A stretch of 27,500 nucleotides of DNA from assembly GCA_030141605.1 (NCBI GenBank), contig JAQGDQ010001490.1, positions 1 through 27,500 of the forward strand. The letters run 5' to 3'. Position numbers and translations under genes: made by a program. Positions 1 through 9,611 of this stretch are shown in pieces (the stretch's first letter is position 1; every line of letters begins with the position of its first letter). The notes beneath the pieces were generated by a model that did not search any database, was not told where the DNA came from, and worked only from the letters and a program-made list of their open reading frames with translations. The stretch comes from Tubiluchus corallicola. Lineage: Eukaryota > Priapulida > Priapulimorpha > Priapulimorphida > Tubiluchidae.

Positions 1-340
1 TTAGAGAAACTTCTAAATCTTCTCAGTTGACTGACTTGATTCAGTTTAACTTTTTTTATTTTTCTTCTTAAGTGGATCAGAGAAACGAAGCGTTTAACAG
101 TTAACAGCTGGAGGAGGAAGAGTTTCCGTTTATTTTACGAGGATTTACCGACATTAAGTGCACAGATTAACGCCCTCATGTGATCCAAAAATAAATTATA
201 AATCAGTGGGGGGTAAGCGGGTATGTGTCTCTTAAGTGCAAGGAATTTGTCAACTTGGAACGGAACAGTAACGATTTTTGTTCGCATCATAACTTTTGAT
301 GAAGCCAGACTTGTTTTAGTGTCTAATAGTCGTGATGAAC
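1..340 (+). repeat. Outer unique part of arm A left terminal inverted repeat
   Basis: It begins TTAGAGAAACTTCTAAATC and continues through GGAGGAGGAAGAGTTTCCG and a G-rich patch (GTGGGGGGTAAGCGGG). It is found again at 12855-13192 (+), 23351-23688 (-) and, without its first 115 bp, at 9992-10212 (-). Window position 1 pairs with 23688, so the 5S-containing tip seen in arm B would lie just outside the window. A 61-codon open frame (223-408) persists in three of the four copies. The fourth, near 23390, has a 2-bp deletion (CTTCACAAAG for CTTCATCAAAAG), which argues against a protein. Confidence 0.85.
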
Positions 341-708
341 GAGCTAAAGCACTCCTGCCCTTCTCTTCTTACAACATGTTTTGTCTTAGGCCAAATGAAG
401 CTATTTAGCCGTACTTGTAAACCGATTAACTAAGCTATCTAAGCTAAAGCAGTCATGCCCTTCCCTTCTTACAACATGTTTTGTCTTAGGCCAAATGAAG
501 CTATTTAGCCGTACTTGTAAACCGATTAACTAGGCTATCTAAGCTAAAGCAGTCCTGCCCTTCCCTTCTTACAACATATTTTGTCTTAGGCCAAATGAAG
601 CTATTTAACCATACTTGCAAACCGATTAACTAAGCTATCTAAGCTAAAGCACTCCTGCCCTTCCCTTCTTACAACATGTTTTGTCTTAGGCCGAATGAAG
701 CTATTCAG
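341..708 (+). repeat. 100-bp tandem repeat array, arm A left end (about 3.7 units)
   Basis: Units start at 341, 441, 541 and 641, each with (A/G)AGCTAAAGCA-TCCTGCCC followed by ACAACATGTTTTGTCTTAGG. The last unit breaks off near 708. The period is exactly 100 bp, with a few substitutions per unit. Each unit contains the palindromic core ACATGT. The same array, outward-facing, occurs at all four element ends, so it is the subterminal repeat of the element. Confidence 0.92.
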
Positions 709-747
709 CTCTTTTGAGAATGTAAAACTGAGAGATAAATTTGAAAC

Positions 748-983
748 AATTCATTCATCCTTTATTCATTCATTCGTTCGTTCATTCATTCATTCATTCG
801 TTCGTTTACTCATTTTTCCATTCATTCATTCGTTCGTTTGTTCGTACACTCATTCATTCGTTCGTTCGTTCACTCATTCTTTGCTTCATTTATTGATTCA
901 GTCGTCCTCCATTCATTATTCATTCATTCGTTCGTTTGTTCGTTCATTTTTGTTCATTCATTCATACATACATTCATCCTGCC
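748..983 (+). repeat. ATTC/GTTC tetranucleotide microsatellite, arm A
   Basis: Imperfect runs of CATT and CGTT units (ATTCATTC, GTTCGTTCG) run almost without a break. The 97-codon Phe/Ile/His/Ser-rich open frame here is simply the translation of these repeats. It is matched in arm B at 22608-22846. Confidence 0.92.
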
Positions 984-1015
984 TCTAACCTCTAACAACT
1001 TGAAACAAATTTGAA

Positions 1016-1335
<320 letters not shown>

Positions 1336-1469
1336 AATAAACAAACTCTACTGAAGGTGACAAACAAGCAAACAAACACCGCTAATTGACAAGAAGTAGA
1401 GGTATAGAAGCCAGTGCCAAATGAAAACGTTCTTTAACTTTTTACATGGCTTCGCTTGAAACTAACGGT

Positions 1470-2040
1470 AAAATTAGCAGCTGATTAGTGGAAACGCACG
1501 TGTTGCAAATCAACATGCTCACGTAGAGAAACTCCAAAGTGCTTGGAAAGTTCAACGAAAGGTCAAAAAGAAAGCGTGCCAGTTAGTTCTCTATGCTAGG
1601 CCAGGAAAATTAAAGGAAAAAGATGGCTTTTAATACCCTACCCCTTTTTCAAGCACATTTTACCAATGTACCATTTTACCAAGGTAGGAAGTGTATGTTT
1701 TATCACCAATAATAATGGAAAGCGTTTCTGGTCATTATAAAATAGGTTAAAAACATAGTTAACGGCAGAGGAGCCATCTAGTGGTCAGTTCAACAACTGA
1801 ATAAAATTTGCAGCAGCATAGACATTATGATGTTTGCAAAGGTACCGTGCTATTGTATAAAATTCCATGTGATTTTCAAAACTCATCAAATTTAAAATTT
1901 AAAATTCAAGTTTACTGCTGTGCTCACGCAGCTGAACTCTCGAACGTGTGGACTACGTCACAACTGAACATCTTTAAACTGAGATGTACAGCACCTGCTT
2001 TTTCAGCAATGCGTCTGGTTCACAATTTTTCAGAATCTGC
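1470..2040 (+). repeat. Old inner inverted repeat, left copy (arm A)
   Basis: This segment is clearly but imperfectly similar to the reverse complement of about 8840-9440. Shared landmarks in order include TTAAAGG, a TACCCC(A/T) patch, GTTAAAAACATAGTTAAC versus ATTAAAAACTTAATCAAC, GTGTTTGC/ATGTTTGC and TCGAACGTGTG followed by GTACAGCACCTG. Similarity looks like 65-80 percent by eye, far lower than between the two arms, so it predates the arm duplication. It may be an eroded inward part of the terminal inverted repeats. A short open frame (1808-2074) is not convincing as a gene. Confidence 0.6.
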
Positions 2041-2439
2041 TTTCTTTCTCCAACTCACTACCCGCAATGGGTAATAATTGTTAAAAATAAAGGCCCTGGT
2101 AATCACGCTCATCATTAATTAATGATATCGATAATTGCCAGCTAATTGGGTGAAGTATTCTACTCTTTTCTATCGTATTCCTTCTATGATGCAATCGGAC
2201 AAACATGTCATTTCAATTCACGTGGCTTTATTTCCTTTAGTGGCGAAGGAAATGTAAGTTTTCAAATGTTTGTAACAATTTCGCGTCGAAACTTAAAAGG
2301 CTTCAAAATTGCTCACAAAGAACTGCGCAGGTAACATAATACCACACCTGTAATCAACACCTGCAGACGCTGAGAAGCAATGTATCGTCTGTAAAGACTG
2401 TATAAGGTGCTGCTAAAAACTCAAACTGAATTTAATGTA
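2041..2439. other. Unassigned AT-rich sequence, arm A
   Basis: No gene, RNA or repeat was recognised. This stretch differs from its arm B partner (about 21114-21512) more than the neighbouring interior does, roughly 5 differences in the first 84 bp compared. A 62-codon frame at 2146-2334 is broken in arm B. Confidence 0.5.
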
Positions 2440-2905
2440 TCGTTGGTTTTGATTTTTTTAGGTTTCGCCTTGCGCTGATTTTTGTTACTGTTGCTTCATA
2501 TATGTTTTGCTTTAAACTGAATTTTGTTTTTGCTCGTGAGTTTGATTTTGTTGCTTTTGTGTGATATAATTTTTGCTCTAAGTTGAATTCAGTTTTGCTT
2601 TATTTTTTGACAAATTCTTTTACCTTCAGTTGAATTGCGTTTGCTTTATAAAATTTTCGCTTTGAGTTTCATTTTGTTTGATATAATTTTTTGCTACGAG
2701 TTAAATTGCGTTTTGCATTGCTTGTGAAAACTTCCTTTTGTTCTGAGCGGAACTGCATTTTTGCTTTAAGTAGATTTTTGTTGTTTTTTTGTTTGATATT
2801 ATTTTTTTCTCTACATTGAATTTCATTAATCTTTTGTTTGATGTTATGCCTTGTTATGCTTTGAATTGCATTTCTGCTTTGAGTTGATTTTTGTTGCTTT
2901 TGCCT
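2440..2905 (+). repeat. Degenerate T-rich tandem repeat, arm A
   Basis: Loosely repeated phrases such as TTTTTGCTTTGAGTTGAATT and GTTTGATATAATTTTT recur at irregular 30-60 bp spacing. The minus-strand open frame (2669-2920, rich in Lys, Gln and Asn) follows from the A-rich complementary strand and is not a credible protein. Matched in arm B at 20648-21113. Confidence 0.7.
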
Positions 2906-2940
2906 TTTATATATACACAAACACCTAAAAAATGTCAGGA

Positions 2941-3093
2941 GCCTGTGAGTAAACTTGTATTTTTAATAAGGGGCAGCTGACCAAGTGACCAATAGGTCTT
3001 TCGCTGCTCCTTCTCAGCTGCAATGAAATGTAAAAATAATTATGACGAATTTTAAACTGCTATTGAGAAAATAAAATTGAATTGAATTGAATT
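2941..3093 (+). mobile_element. Possible 3' end of a non-LTR element or SINE, arm A
   Basis: The segment finishes with an AATAAA signal at about 3070 and a short pentanucleotide run (TTGAATTGAATTGAATTG). 3' ends of CR1-like LINEs and their SINEs often look like this. No coding part is attached. Matched in arm B at 20460-20612. Only the tail structure supports the call. Confidence 0.35.
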
Positions 3094-3119
3094 GTTGGTA
3101 ACAACCGGGAATCAGTTTT

Positions 3120-3374
3120 TTAGCGATGATACACGACTTTTAAAAGCAAATAAGGCCTACCAAGCTGAATGCTGAAAGCTCGTACCTCTAGTTTCAGGTT
3201 ATAAGCACGTAACAGTAATTTAAAAACAACTAGCATTGCTATTCCAATGATAAGTGGAACGATGTACACAATTTGGCTATCAAAGTTAATCCCGGTTAAT
3301 AAATGGATAAGTGACCATTGTGGAAACTCATGAGTGGTATCTACTACAATATCACTAGGAAAATGCGTAGACAT
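3120..3374 (-). CDS. Hypothetical 84-residue membrane-type ORF, arm A
   Basis: I do not recognise this frame. From the ATG at 3374 it reads 84 codons to a TAA. Residues 35-55 form a strong hydrophobic segment (QIVYIVPLIIGIAMLVVFKL) followed by basic residues, which would suit one membrane helix. The arm B copy (20179-20433) differs by one residue (Val to Leu), but the surrounding DNA is equally conserved, so that is not evidence of selection. No upstream promoter or splice signals were judged convincing. It could be a chance frame or a stray exon. Confidence 0.2.
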   Translation of the reverse strand: MSTHFPSDIVVDTTHEFPQWSLIHLLTGINFDSQIVYIVPLIIGIAMLVVFKLLLRAYNLKLEVRAFSIQLGRPYLLLKVVYHR

Positions 3375-3404
3375 CACGAGTTTCCAAGACACTAGCCAAT
3401 TCAA

Positions 3405-3902
3405 TGTCTCGACTTAAACGATCCTCTTGACAATCGGACCGGTCCCGCCACCATCAACATTTTACTAGGCTCTGCGTTGACTGGTGGCTTCCAGCTTGCC
3501 GAACTGTGTACAAAATCATATCTTTCAATAGGGCAGCAACAAAATTGTACATAAAGCTCATATTTTGCTTCCAAAGTTCAAAGCACACCAGATCCAGTTC
3601 AGTAACCGTAAAGAAAGTGTTGTCAGCTATACTACTGCCCAATAATAATTACTGGCATGGTCCTGAAAAAGCCGAAAGTTTTTCCGTTTATTCGAGCGCA
3701 AAGATCCGTCATTTAAGCCTTCTTTAACCGACTCATACTAACATGAGATAAAGCTGATTACGTTGAACAAAATGCTGACGAGCTTCCTGCTAAACATTTG
3801 GCTTATAGGTAAGAGCATTAACTTTAACTATCGTTTCCGTATGATCTATATTAATTGGGCCGTCATCTTGCCATTTGCAATCTGATATGGACTCCCCAGA
3901 GG
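3405..3902. other. Unassigned sequence, arm A
   Basis: Two overlapping short frames on opposite strands (3454-3642 minus, 3506-3727 plus) are identical in arm B, but neither has a recognisable motif. No RNA or repeat was seen. Confidence 0.4.
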
Positions 3903-4744
3903 GCTGACACTGGGAGCTGATGTCAGCAGTCCATTGTTCTCTGACACTGGGAGCTGATGTCAGCAGTCCATTGTTCTCTGACACTGGGAGCTGATGTCAG
4001 CAGTCCATTGTTCTCCGACACTGGGAGCTGATGTCAGCAGTCCACTGTTCTCTGACACTGGGACTGACGTCAGCAGTCCACTGTTCTCTGACAATAGGGG
4101 CTGACGTCAGCAGTCCATTGTTCTCTGTCACTGGGAGCTGATGTCAGCAGTCCATTGTTCTCCGACACTGGGAGCTGATGTCAGCAGTCCATTGTTCTCT
4201 GACACTGGGAGCTGATGTCAGCAGTCCATTGTTCTCCGACACTGGGAGCTGATGTCAGCAGTCCATTGTTCTCTGACACTGGGACTAATGTCAGCAGTCC
4301 ATTGTTCTCTGACACTGGGAGCTGATGTCAGCAGTCCATTGTTCTCTGACACTGGGAGCTGATGTCAGCAGTCCATTGTTCTCTGACACTGGGACTGACG
4401 TCAGCAGTCCACTGTTCTCTGACACTGGGACTGACGTCAGCAGTCCATTGTTCTCTGACAATAGGGGCTGACGTCAGCAGTCCACTGTTCTCTGACACAG
4501 ACTGATGTCAGCAGTCCATTGTTCTCTGACAATAGGGGCTGACGTCAGCAGTCCACTGTTCTCTGACACAGAGACGGATGTCAGCAGTCCATTATTCTCT
4601 GGCACTGGAGGCTGATGTCAGCAGTCCATTGTTCTCTGACACTGGGGGCTGATGTCAGCAGTCCATTGTTCTCTGACACTGGAGGCTGATATCAGCAGTC
4701 CATGCTTCTCTGACACTGGAGGCTGATATCAGCAGTCCATTGTT
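3903..4744 (+). repeat. 37-bp minisatellite with CRE-like cores, arm A (about 23 units)
   Basis: Each unit is built around CTGACACTGGGAGCTG, then ATGTCAGCAGTCC and ATTGTTCTCT, giving a period of 37 bp. Some units have shortened or altered first halves (GACACTGGGACTGACGTCAG, GACAATAGGGGCTGACG). At least six units carry the exact palindrome TGACGTCA and most others carry TGATGTCA. Matched in arm B at 18809-19650. The array has no spacer/repeat alternation, so it is a simple minisatellite. Confidence 0.95.
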
Positions 4745-5484
4745 CATGAACTGCCGTATTAATTTATCACGTCATATGATGTACAGCCCATTTTCGTGAC
4801 ACCACGCATTTAAGCAGTAACACTTACGCAAATGTGCTTGATGCGCAAGGGAAGATACCTGCCATTACACAAACTGTGGTTAGTTTCTGATGTAAGCAAT
4901 AGCTGTGTTCGGTTGAATAAACTCGCTTTCCAAGCTAATTATTCAAATATAAGAAACAATCGCCAACTTTTATAGGCAAGAAAATGTATATTCTGGAAAG
5001 TGAAATAAATGAGATTGAGTCTAAACAGTCGCCCGGTCTTCCTTTAATACTTAATTGAAGTTTACAAAACCCATACAATAGATACGATAGCAAAAACGAT
5101 TCTCGATGTACATAAGCCTATACAAAGTATGGTAAATTTGTAGACTTATACTTCCTGAACTTAGTTCGTTATTATGGTGACAGTATCTGCTTCACATGCA
5201 TTATGTTTGATTGATGGCAGACATGAATTCAGTCGGTTTAATTGCGCTGTTACGAACTAATACAACCAGTAGATTGTTATTATTGATAACGTCAAAATCT
5301 GACGCGTTGTCGCAGGCGCTTTTTAACACGCTACGTCACGTGATAGGCGCCCTGGGACGTTCATTTCCAAACTATTCTTATGCAGTGTAATAAAAATAAT
5401 CTCGCCGGAAAATGTTGCAGCAAATACTTGACCGCCCACCATCAAGAAATTGAAAAGACGCGTTATTTCAGTGCATTGCTATGA
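4745..5484. other. Unassigned sequence, arm A
   Basis: No gene was recognised. A 17-bp segment, AATGAGATTGAGTCTAA, at 5008-5024 recurs with one change at 6058-6074, beyond the non-LTR fragment. Around 5280-5360 there is a CpG-containing patch (GCTACGTCACGTGATAGGCG) in otherwise AT-rich DNA. Confidence 0.4.
5008..5024 (+). repeat. Candidate left target-site duplication (17 bp), arm A
   Basis: AATGAGATTGAGTCTAA matches AATGAGATTGAATCTAA at 6058-6074 at 16 of 17 bases, and the pair brackets the non-LTR fragment. The copies in arm B (18529-18545 and 17479-17495) carry the same single difference. The repeats sit about 20 bp outside the apparent 3' end and about 460 bp outside the coding start, so the assignment is tentative. 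Confidence 0.35.
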
Positions 5485-6036
5485 ACTATATTGCTTTTTA
5501 TATTTAAATACATTAACAACATCAGCAAACCATTCCAGAATAACAGATTTACCTTTTTTCCAAATCCTATCGTTAATTCCAGAACAAGCAATCTAAAACA
5601 AATTAGGACAAATACCCACTATGGAACGAACTCTGTAATCAAACAAGCAATTTTACTTTGGAATTCTCTACCATTACAGGTTAAACAAATCAAGTCCCTA
5701 TCAGCATTTAAAACAAAATTAAAATCACTAATATTAACCAGATATGAAATACCATCACACCAGTACGACAACATACACACTAATTCCGAATTCATATACC
5801 CACGGCCATATTAATTAAATCATAGTTTTTTTTTATATTTTTTTGTGTATAGTTGTAAATATGTTTGATTTTATTCGTCATTACTGCACAGTAGTTTAGA
5901 TTGCACTGACGCATTTGCCTTCAGCAGTGTAAGTTTTTATTAACTAACACTGATTGATTATCTCTATAAAGTTTTTATCAGTGATTATCAATGTTTTTAA
6001 TGGCAAATAAAGATTATTATATATATATATATATAA
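5485..6036 (+). mobile_element. 5'-truncated non-LTR retrotransposon: RT C-terminus and 3' UTR, arm A
   Basis: The plus-strand frame from 5485 to the TAA at 5815 encodes the very end of a LINE-type reverse transcriptase. The visible signature is a Gly-Thr-Asn-Ser stretch, then LLWNSLPLQVKQIKSLSAFK and a final KLKSLIL. This WNSLP...IK...SL..FK..LK pattern is characteristic of the C-terminal region of CR1/L2/Jockey-like RTs. An AT-rich 3' UTR of about 200 bp follows, with AATAAAG near 6006 and a terminal (AT)n run. The catalytic RT domain and endonuclease are absent, so the copy is dead on arrival. It is repeated in arm B, so insertion came before the arm duplication. Confidence 0.8.
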
Positions 6037-6074
6037 CTAGCCTAAATATTAGATTAAAATGAGATTGAATCTAA

Positions 6075-7140
6075 GCAAAGCTTATAATATACCGAGGGTT
6101 TCATTTACATCAATGGCTACAAAGCAAAGTGACACGCATCTCTGGTCAAATACAACCTTCTGATGTCCTGTATGACACAGAATCAATTAGAATAAGGTCC
6201 TCCGAGTCATCGTGTCACGTGACACAATCTTCCGATCTCATAAATTCGTTTCCTTTTAAGAAACTCTTTGGCTTCTGTCTGATCTCACAGGTACCTCAGA
6301 GGAATTACTAATGAGGTTCGTGTGCAGGTGTTTTGTCTAACCTGAGCTCCTAAGAGCCACTAGTCACTGACAGCAAATTACACCGAGAAATTAATCTGCG
6401 ATGTCTGTAACTACTTGCTTGGGCTTTCAAAACCAAATTCGAAGCTGGATTAAATTTTGCTCTTTCTTTGCTCCTCATTTGCCAAAACATGTTATTCCAT
6501 CTAAACATAAGAAATTAGTGCCAAAAAATAACAAATAAACAAAAAATAACACTAGCCAAAAGTCGATTTTACATAATTAAGAGTTATAGACTGTACTGTC
6601 GTATTAATTAATACCTAGCTGTTATTTTAAACTAAATTTAAGTTTTTTAAAGTAATTAGAGGATATACATACGTTATTAGCCCCAAATCATGAGCAATTG
6701 TAAACAGATAACGACAATATCTTATCAACTTATCACGACACGTCTTCACTTCACAGTAGGCCTCTGACCCAAATCAAATTGATCACGTGATTAGGCCAAA
6801 AATCACCACAAGGTTGCCAAAGCCAACAACAAGCGAAGGCAGCAAAGCAGCACGCCAATGCAAGATTTCCAGTACACTACTGATGAAGTAGTTTAACTTT
6901 TACGAGAATAAAAACTTTACGTTGTCTGACTATAACATTTAAAATGATTAAATTAAAAGTTTTCACCACGAATAAAGAATTAATTTACGTGATTTTTCAC
7001 AACATTCTGGCTTCCCAAGGATCTACACCCACTGAAATTGCCCATCAGTCTAAGAGGAAGAAAAATAGAAAGATTTGCGTTTGACCTTTCACCTTTGTTG
7101 TGGAGATCGTTGGCATCTATTAGAATTACATAAAACATTG
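6075..7140. other. Unassigned AT-rich sequence with elevated arm divergence, arm A
   Basis: No gene or RNA was recognised. Between about 6365 and 6660 the two arms differ at many positions (for example AGTCACTGACAGCAAATT against AGTCATATACAGCTAATT). The segments on either side (6129-6311 and 7126-7311) are identical in translation. Confidence 0.5.
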
Positions 7141-7141
7141 T

Positions 7142-7209
7142 AGAATGTTCCGTTGCAATGATCGTCTTACCTTGTAGAATGTTCTAGAAAGAAACGTCTG
7201 GAATGTTCT
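7142..7209 (+). promoter_or_regulatory. Cluster of heat-shock-element-like sites, arm A
   Basis: GAATGTTC occurs at 7143-7150, 7177-7184 and 7202-7209. The middle one extends to GAATGTTCTAGAA (7177-7189), a perfect three-unit GAA-nn-TTC-nn-GAA arrangement like a heat shock factor binding site. The mirror cluster in arm B is at 16344-16411. No transcription unit is recognised next to it, so function is unproven. Confidence 0.35.
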
Positions 7210-7916
7210 CTGGCACCCTATGTAAGGCGAAGCAGGCCGCTGAGAGAGACACGCAGATTCACACAGACGCCACTTACACATTCTCTTGTATACTTGTATT
7301 TGCAGATACACTTAAACGTTTTCCAGATTTTCACGTTTACTGTAAACACTTCGCGTTCCTTCATACTTTTGTGTTGTAGAATTCTCGCTTAATAAACTAG
7401 TTTAATTTGACGAAGTGTTTTCTGCTTTTCTCTACGAGCCTTGCAGGAGAAACAAAACACAACAAGGTAATTTCACAGAATTTTTTTACCGTATCGGATA
7501 TGCAAATACTGACAAACGCGAATGTATGAATGGTAGACCACGCATCGTTTATTGTTTTAATGCCATCTAGCGGACAAAACCAAAAGAAATGCTTTAACAG
7601 ATAAATGACCAACATAGATATAAATCTCATCATAGGCGAACGCAACACAGAAGTTTTAAAATCAATTTAACAATGGACGACTTTCTGGCTAATTTAATGC
7701 AAAATTCTAAAAATAATTCTTTCAGAATAGGAAAGCCAAATTGTTATACTAATATAGATATTGTTAGATAAACTGATAGATAAAATTGTGATATTAACTT
7801 ATATACGTATATTTAAGTCCCGGTTTGATTGTATTTACCGTTAAATACGTTTCCTCTACAAATAGAGGGCAGCACTTGTATTATAACAGTTGTATATAAT
7901 GTAGTATAATTTGTAT
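7210..7916. other. Unassigned sequence, arm A
   Basis: Short open frames (7126-7311 and 7397-7648, both minus) are identical between arms but show no family features. No other structure was seen. Confidence 0.4.
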
Positions 7917-7929
7917 TCGGCGGCGGCGG

Positions 7930-7966
<37 letters not shown>

Positions 7967-8345
7967 ACCACCACCACCACCAACAACAAAAACAACAACA
8001 ATAACAACAACAGCAATACCAACAACATCAGCAACAACGACAACAAAAACAACAACACCAACAACATCAACAACAACAACAACGATAACGACAATGACAA
8101 AGACCAAGACAACGAAAACGACAGCAACAACAATTCCAACAACAGCAACGAAAACAATATCAACGACAATCAAACACCAAATAAAAACAATGACAAGAAC
8201 CTCATCCATCGTAATCATCATCATCACCATCGTCATCGTCATTGTCATAGTCATTATAATGGTCGTCGTCACCATCAAAACCTGCACACTACCACTACAA
8301 TCATCATCATCATCATTACCATTGCCAACAACAACAGCAGCAATA

Positions 8346-8434
<89 letters not shown>

Positions 8435-8447
8435 TACTACTACTACA

Positions 8448-8490
<43 letters not shown>

Positions 8491-8513
8491 TTATTATTAT
8501 TATTATCAAGGAT
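7917..8513 (+). repeat. Complex trinucleotide array, arm A
   Basis: A chain of blocks: (CGG)n, (CGA)n, (CCA)n, a long imperfect (CAA)n stretch, (CAT)n, then (GGC)n at 8348-8380, (GAC)n, (CTA)n and finally (TTA)n. Block boundaries are single-base changes. The poly-Thr, poly-Val and poly-Leu frames in all directions are artefacts of triplet periodicity. The (CGG)n blocks could form hairpins or quadruplexes. The matching arm B array is 369 bp longer. Confidence 0.95.
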
Positions 8514-8839
8514 GTTATTATTAAGTGACTAAACAATTACAACTACATCTTAATAATTCATTAATAAATGCATGTACGATGGAACACATACAGGCTTAGA
8601 ATGGGATTTACATGTACGATATGTATGCAAAAGTAAAAAAAATGTGAAATTAAAATCTGATTTGTTAATAAAGAAAAAAATTACAACTATTATTAAACTT
8701 TATGTATTTATGTTCTAACTGAAACTAGTTTAATCCTTTTGAATGCAAACTCAGTCAGTAACATCACCCTATAAAATATTAAAGTAACTAACTACTTTTT
8801 CAAGAATGGCTTACGCGAAAGTTTTGTTACTAAATGTCA
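8514..8839. other. Unassigned AT-rich sequence, arm A
   Basis: No gene or repeat was recognised. It is nearly identical to 14345-14670 in arm B. Confidence 0.4.
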
Positions 8840-9440
8840 TTTCGCGTTCACAATTCTTGGCTGTTACATGTATTTCGACAGTTGCTAGTTAGATGGGTAC
8901 TACATTGGGAACGCGCTGTGCAAAATACAGGTGCTGTACCTCTCAGTTCAGAGGTGTTAGTTTGTGACGAACTACACACGTTCGACAGCTCATGCGTGCG
9001 CACAGAGGTAAATTTAAAATTTGAATGTTAAACCAGCATAGTTATAGTACGATACACTGAATATCTTACAGTAGCACTGTACTTCAATTTTTGCTTTCGC
9101 AAACACGTGCAATACGCTCGTGGCAGATTTTTGGAGTTGAAAAGTATGTTAGTTTGTGACGTCATCAGTAGTTGATTAAGTTTTTAATCTATTATTTAGT
9201 TATTAGAAATGCTTTTGTAGTATTAATCGTGTAAAATGTATACTTTTTATGGAAGTTGAAAATGGGGTAGTATATGAAAAATCATCCTGCCTACCTTTAA
9301 CTATTGCAGGTGTTACAAAGTGGGGTAGAAACAAGTGAAAAATCGTTGTGTTTTCCTTTAATCTGGTGCAGCTATGCAACGTTTTTTTTAAATACAAGCT
9401 TGCTGGCTTCCTTCCACACGTGTAAAAACTCCCCTGCAAA
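8840..9440 (-). repeat. Old inner inverted repeat, right copy (arm A)
   Basis: The reverse complement of this stretch aligns imperfectly with 1470-2040. The best-preserved part is around 8930-9015, read as the reverse complement CGAACGTGTGTAGTTCGTCAC followed by GTACAGCACCTG on the minus strand. Open frames on both strands (8834-9031, 9203-9451, 9304-9528) show no domain and probably reflect low stop density. Confidence 0.6.
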
Positions 9441-9551
9441 GTTATCAACATGTTTTGTTTGTATTAATCCGCACAAAATGATATCCGGTCAGGCGGCCTA
9501 TGATAAACAATCATCAAGGCTTCACTAAATACTACAGACATTATATACAGT

Positions 9552-9610
9552 ATACTACGGCCATATCACGTCTCGTCTGATCACCGAAGTTAAGCAACGT
9601 AGAGCCTGGT
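9552..9610 (+). pseudogene. Internally deleted 5S rRNA fragment at inner edge of the terminal repeat, arm A
   Basis: TACTACGGCCATATCACG matches the 5' end of metazoan 5S rRNA. It is joined directly to TCTCGTCTGATCACCG and AAGTTAAGCAACGTAGAGCC, with the intervening TTGAAAACACCGG-type sequence missing (about 14-18 nt). It stops in the middle of the molecule (AGCCTGGT), and within two bases the 100-bp repeat array begins. The 3' half, including box C, is absent, so it cannot make 5S rRNA. Confidence 0.85.
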
Positions 9611-9611
9611 A

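Noticed and set aside
223-408. 61-codon ORF recurring at the element ends
   Set aside because: It lies in the terminal inverted repeat and is broken by a 2-bp deletion in the fourth copy; the persistence reflects recent copying of the repeat.
2669-2920. Lys/Gln/Asn-rich ORF
   Set aside because: Product of a degenerate A-rich tandem repeat; length and sequence vary between arms.
3903-4744. CRISPR-like array
   Set aside because: The whole 37-bp unit is repeated, with no alternation of constant repeats and unique spacers, and the setting is eukaryotic.
7813-8536. Long open frames on both strands encoding poly-Val, poly-Thr, poly-Leu
   Set aside because: They overlap one another in several frames and consist only of translated trinucleotide repeats.
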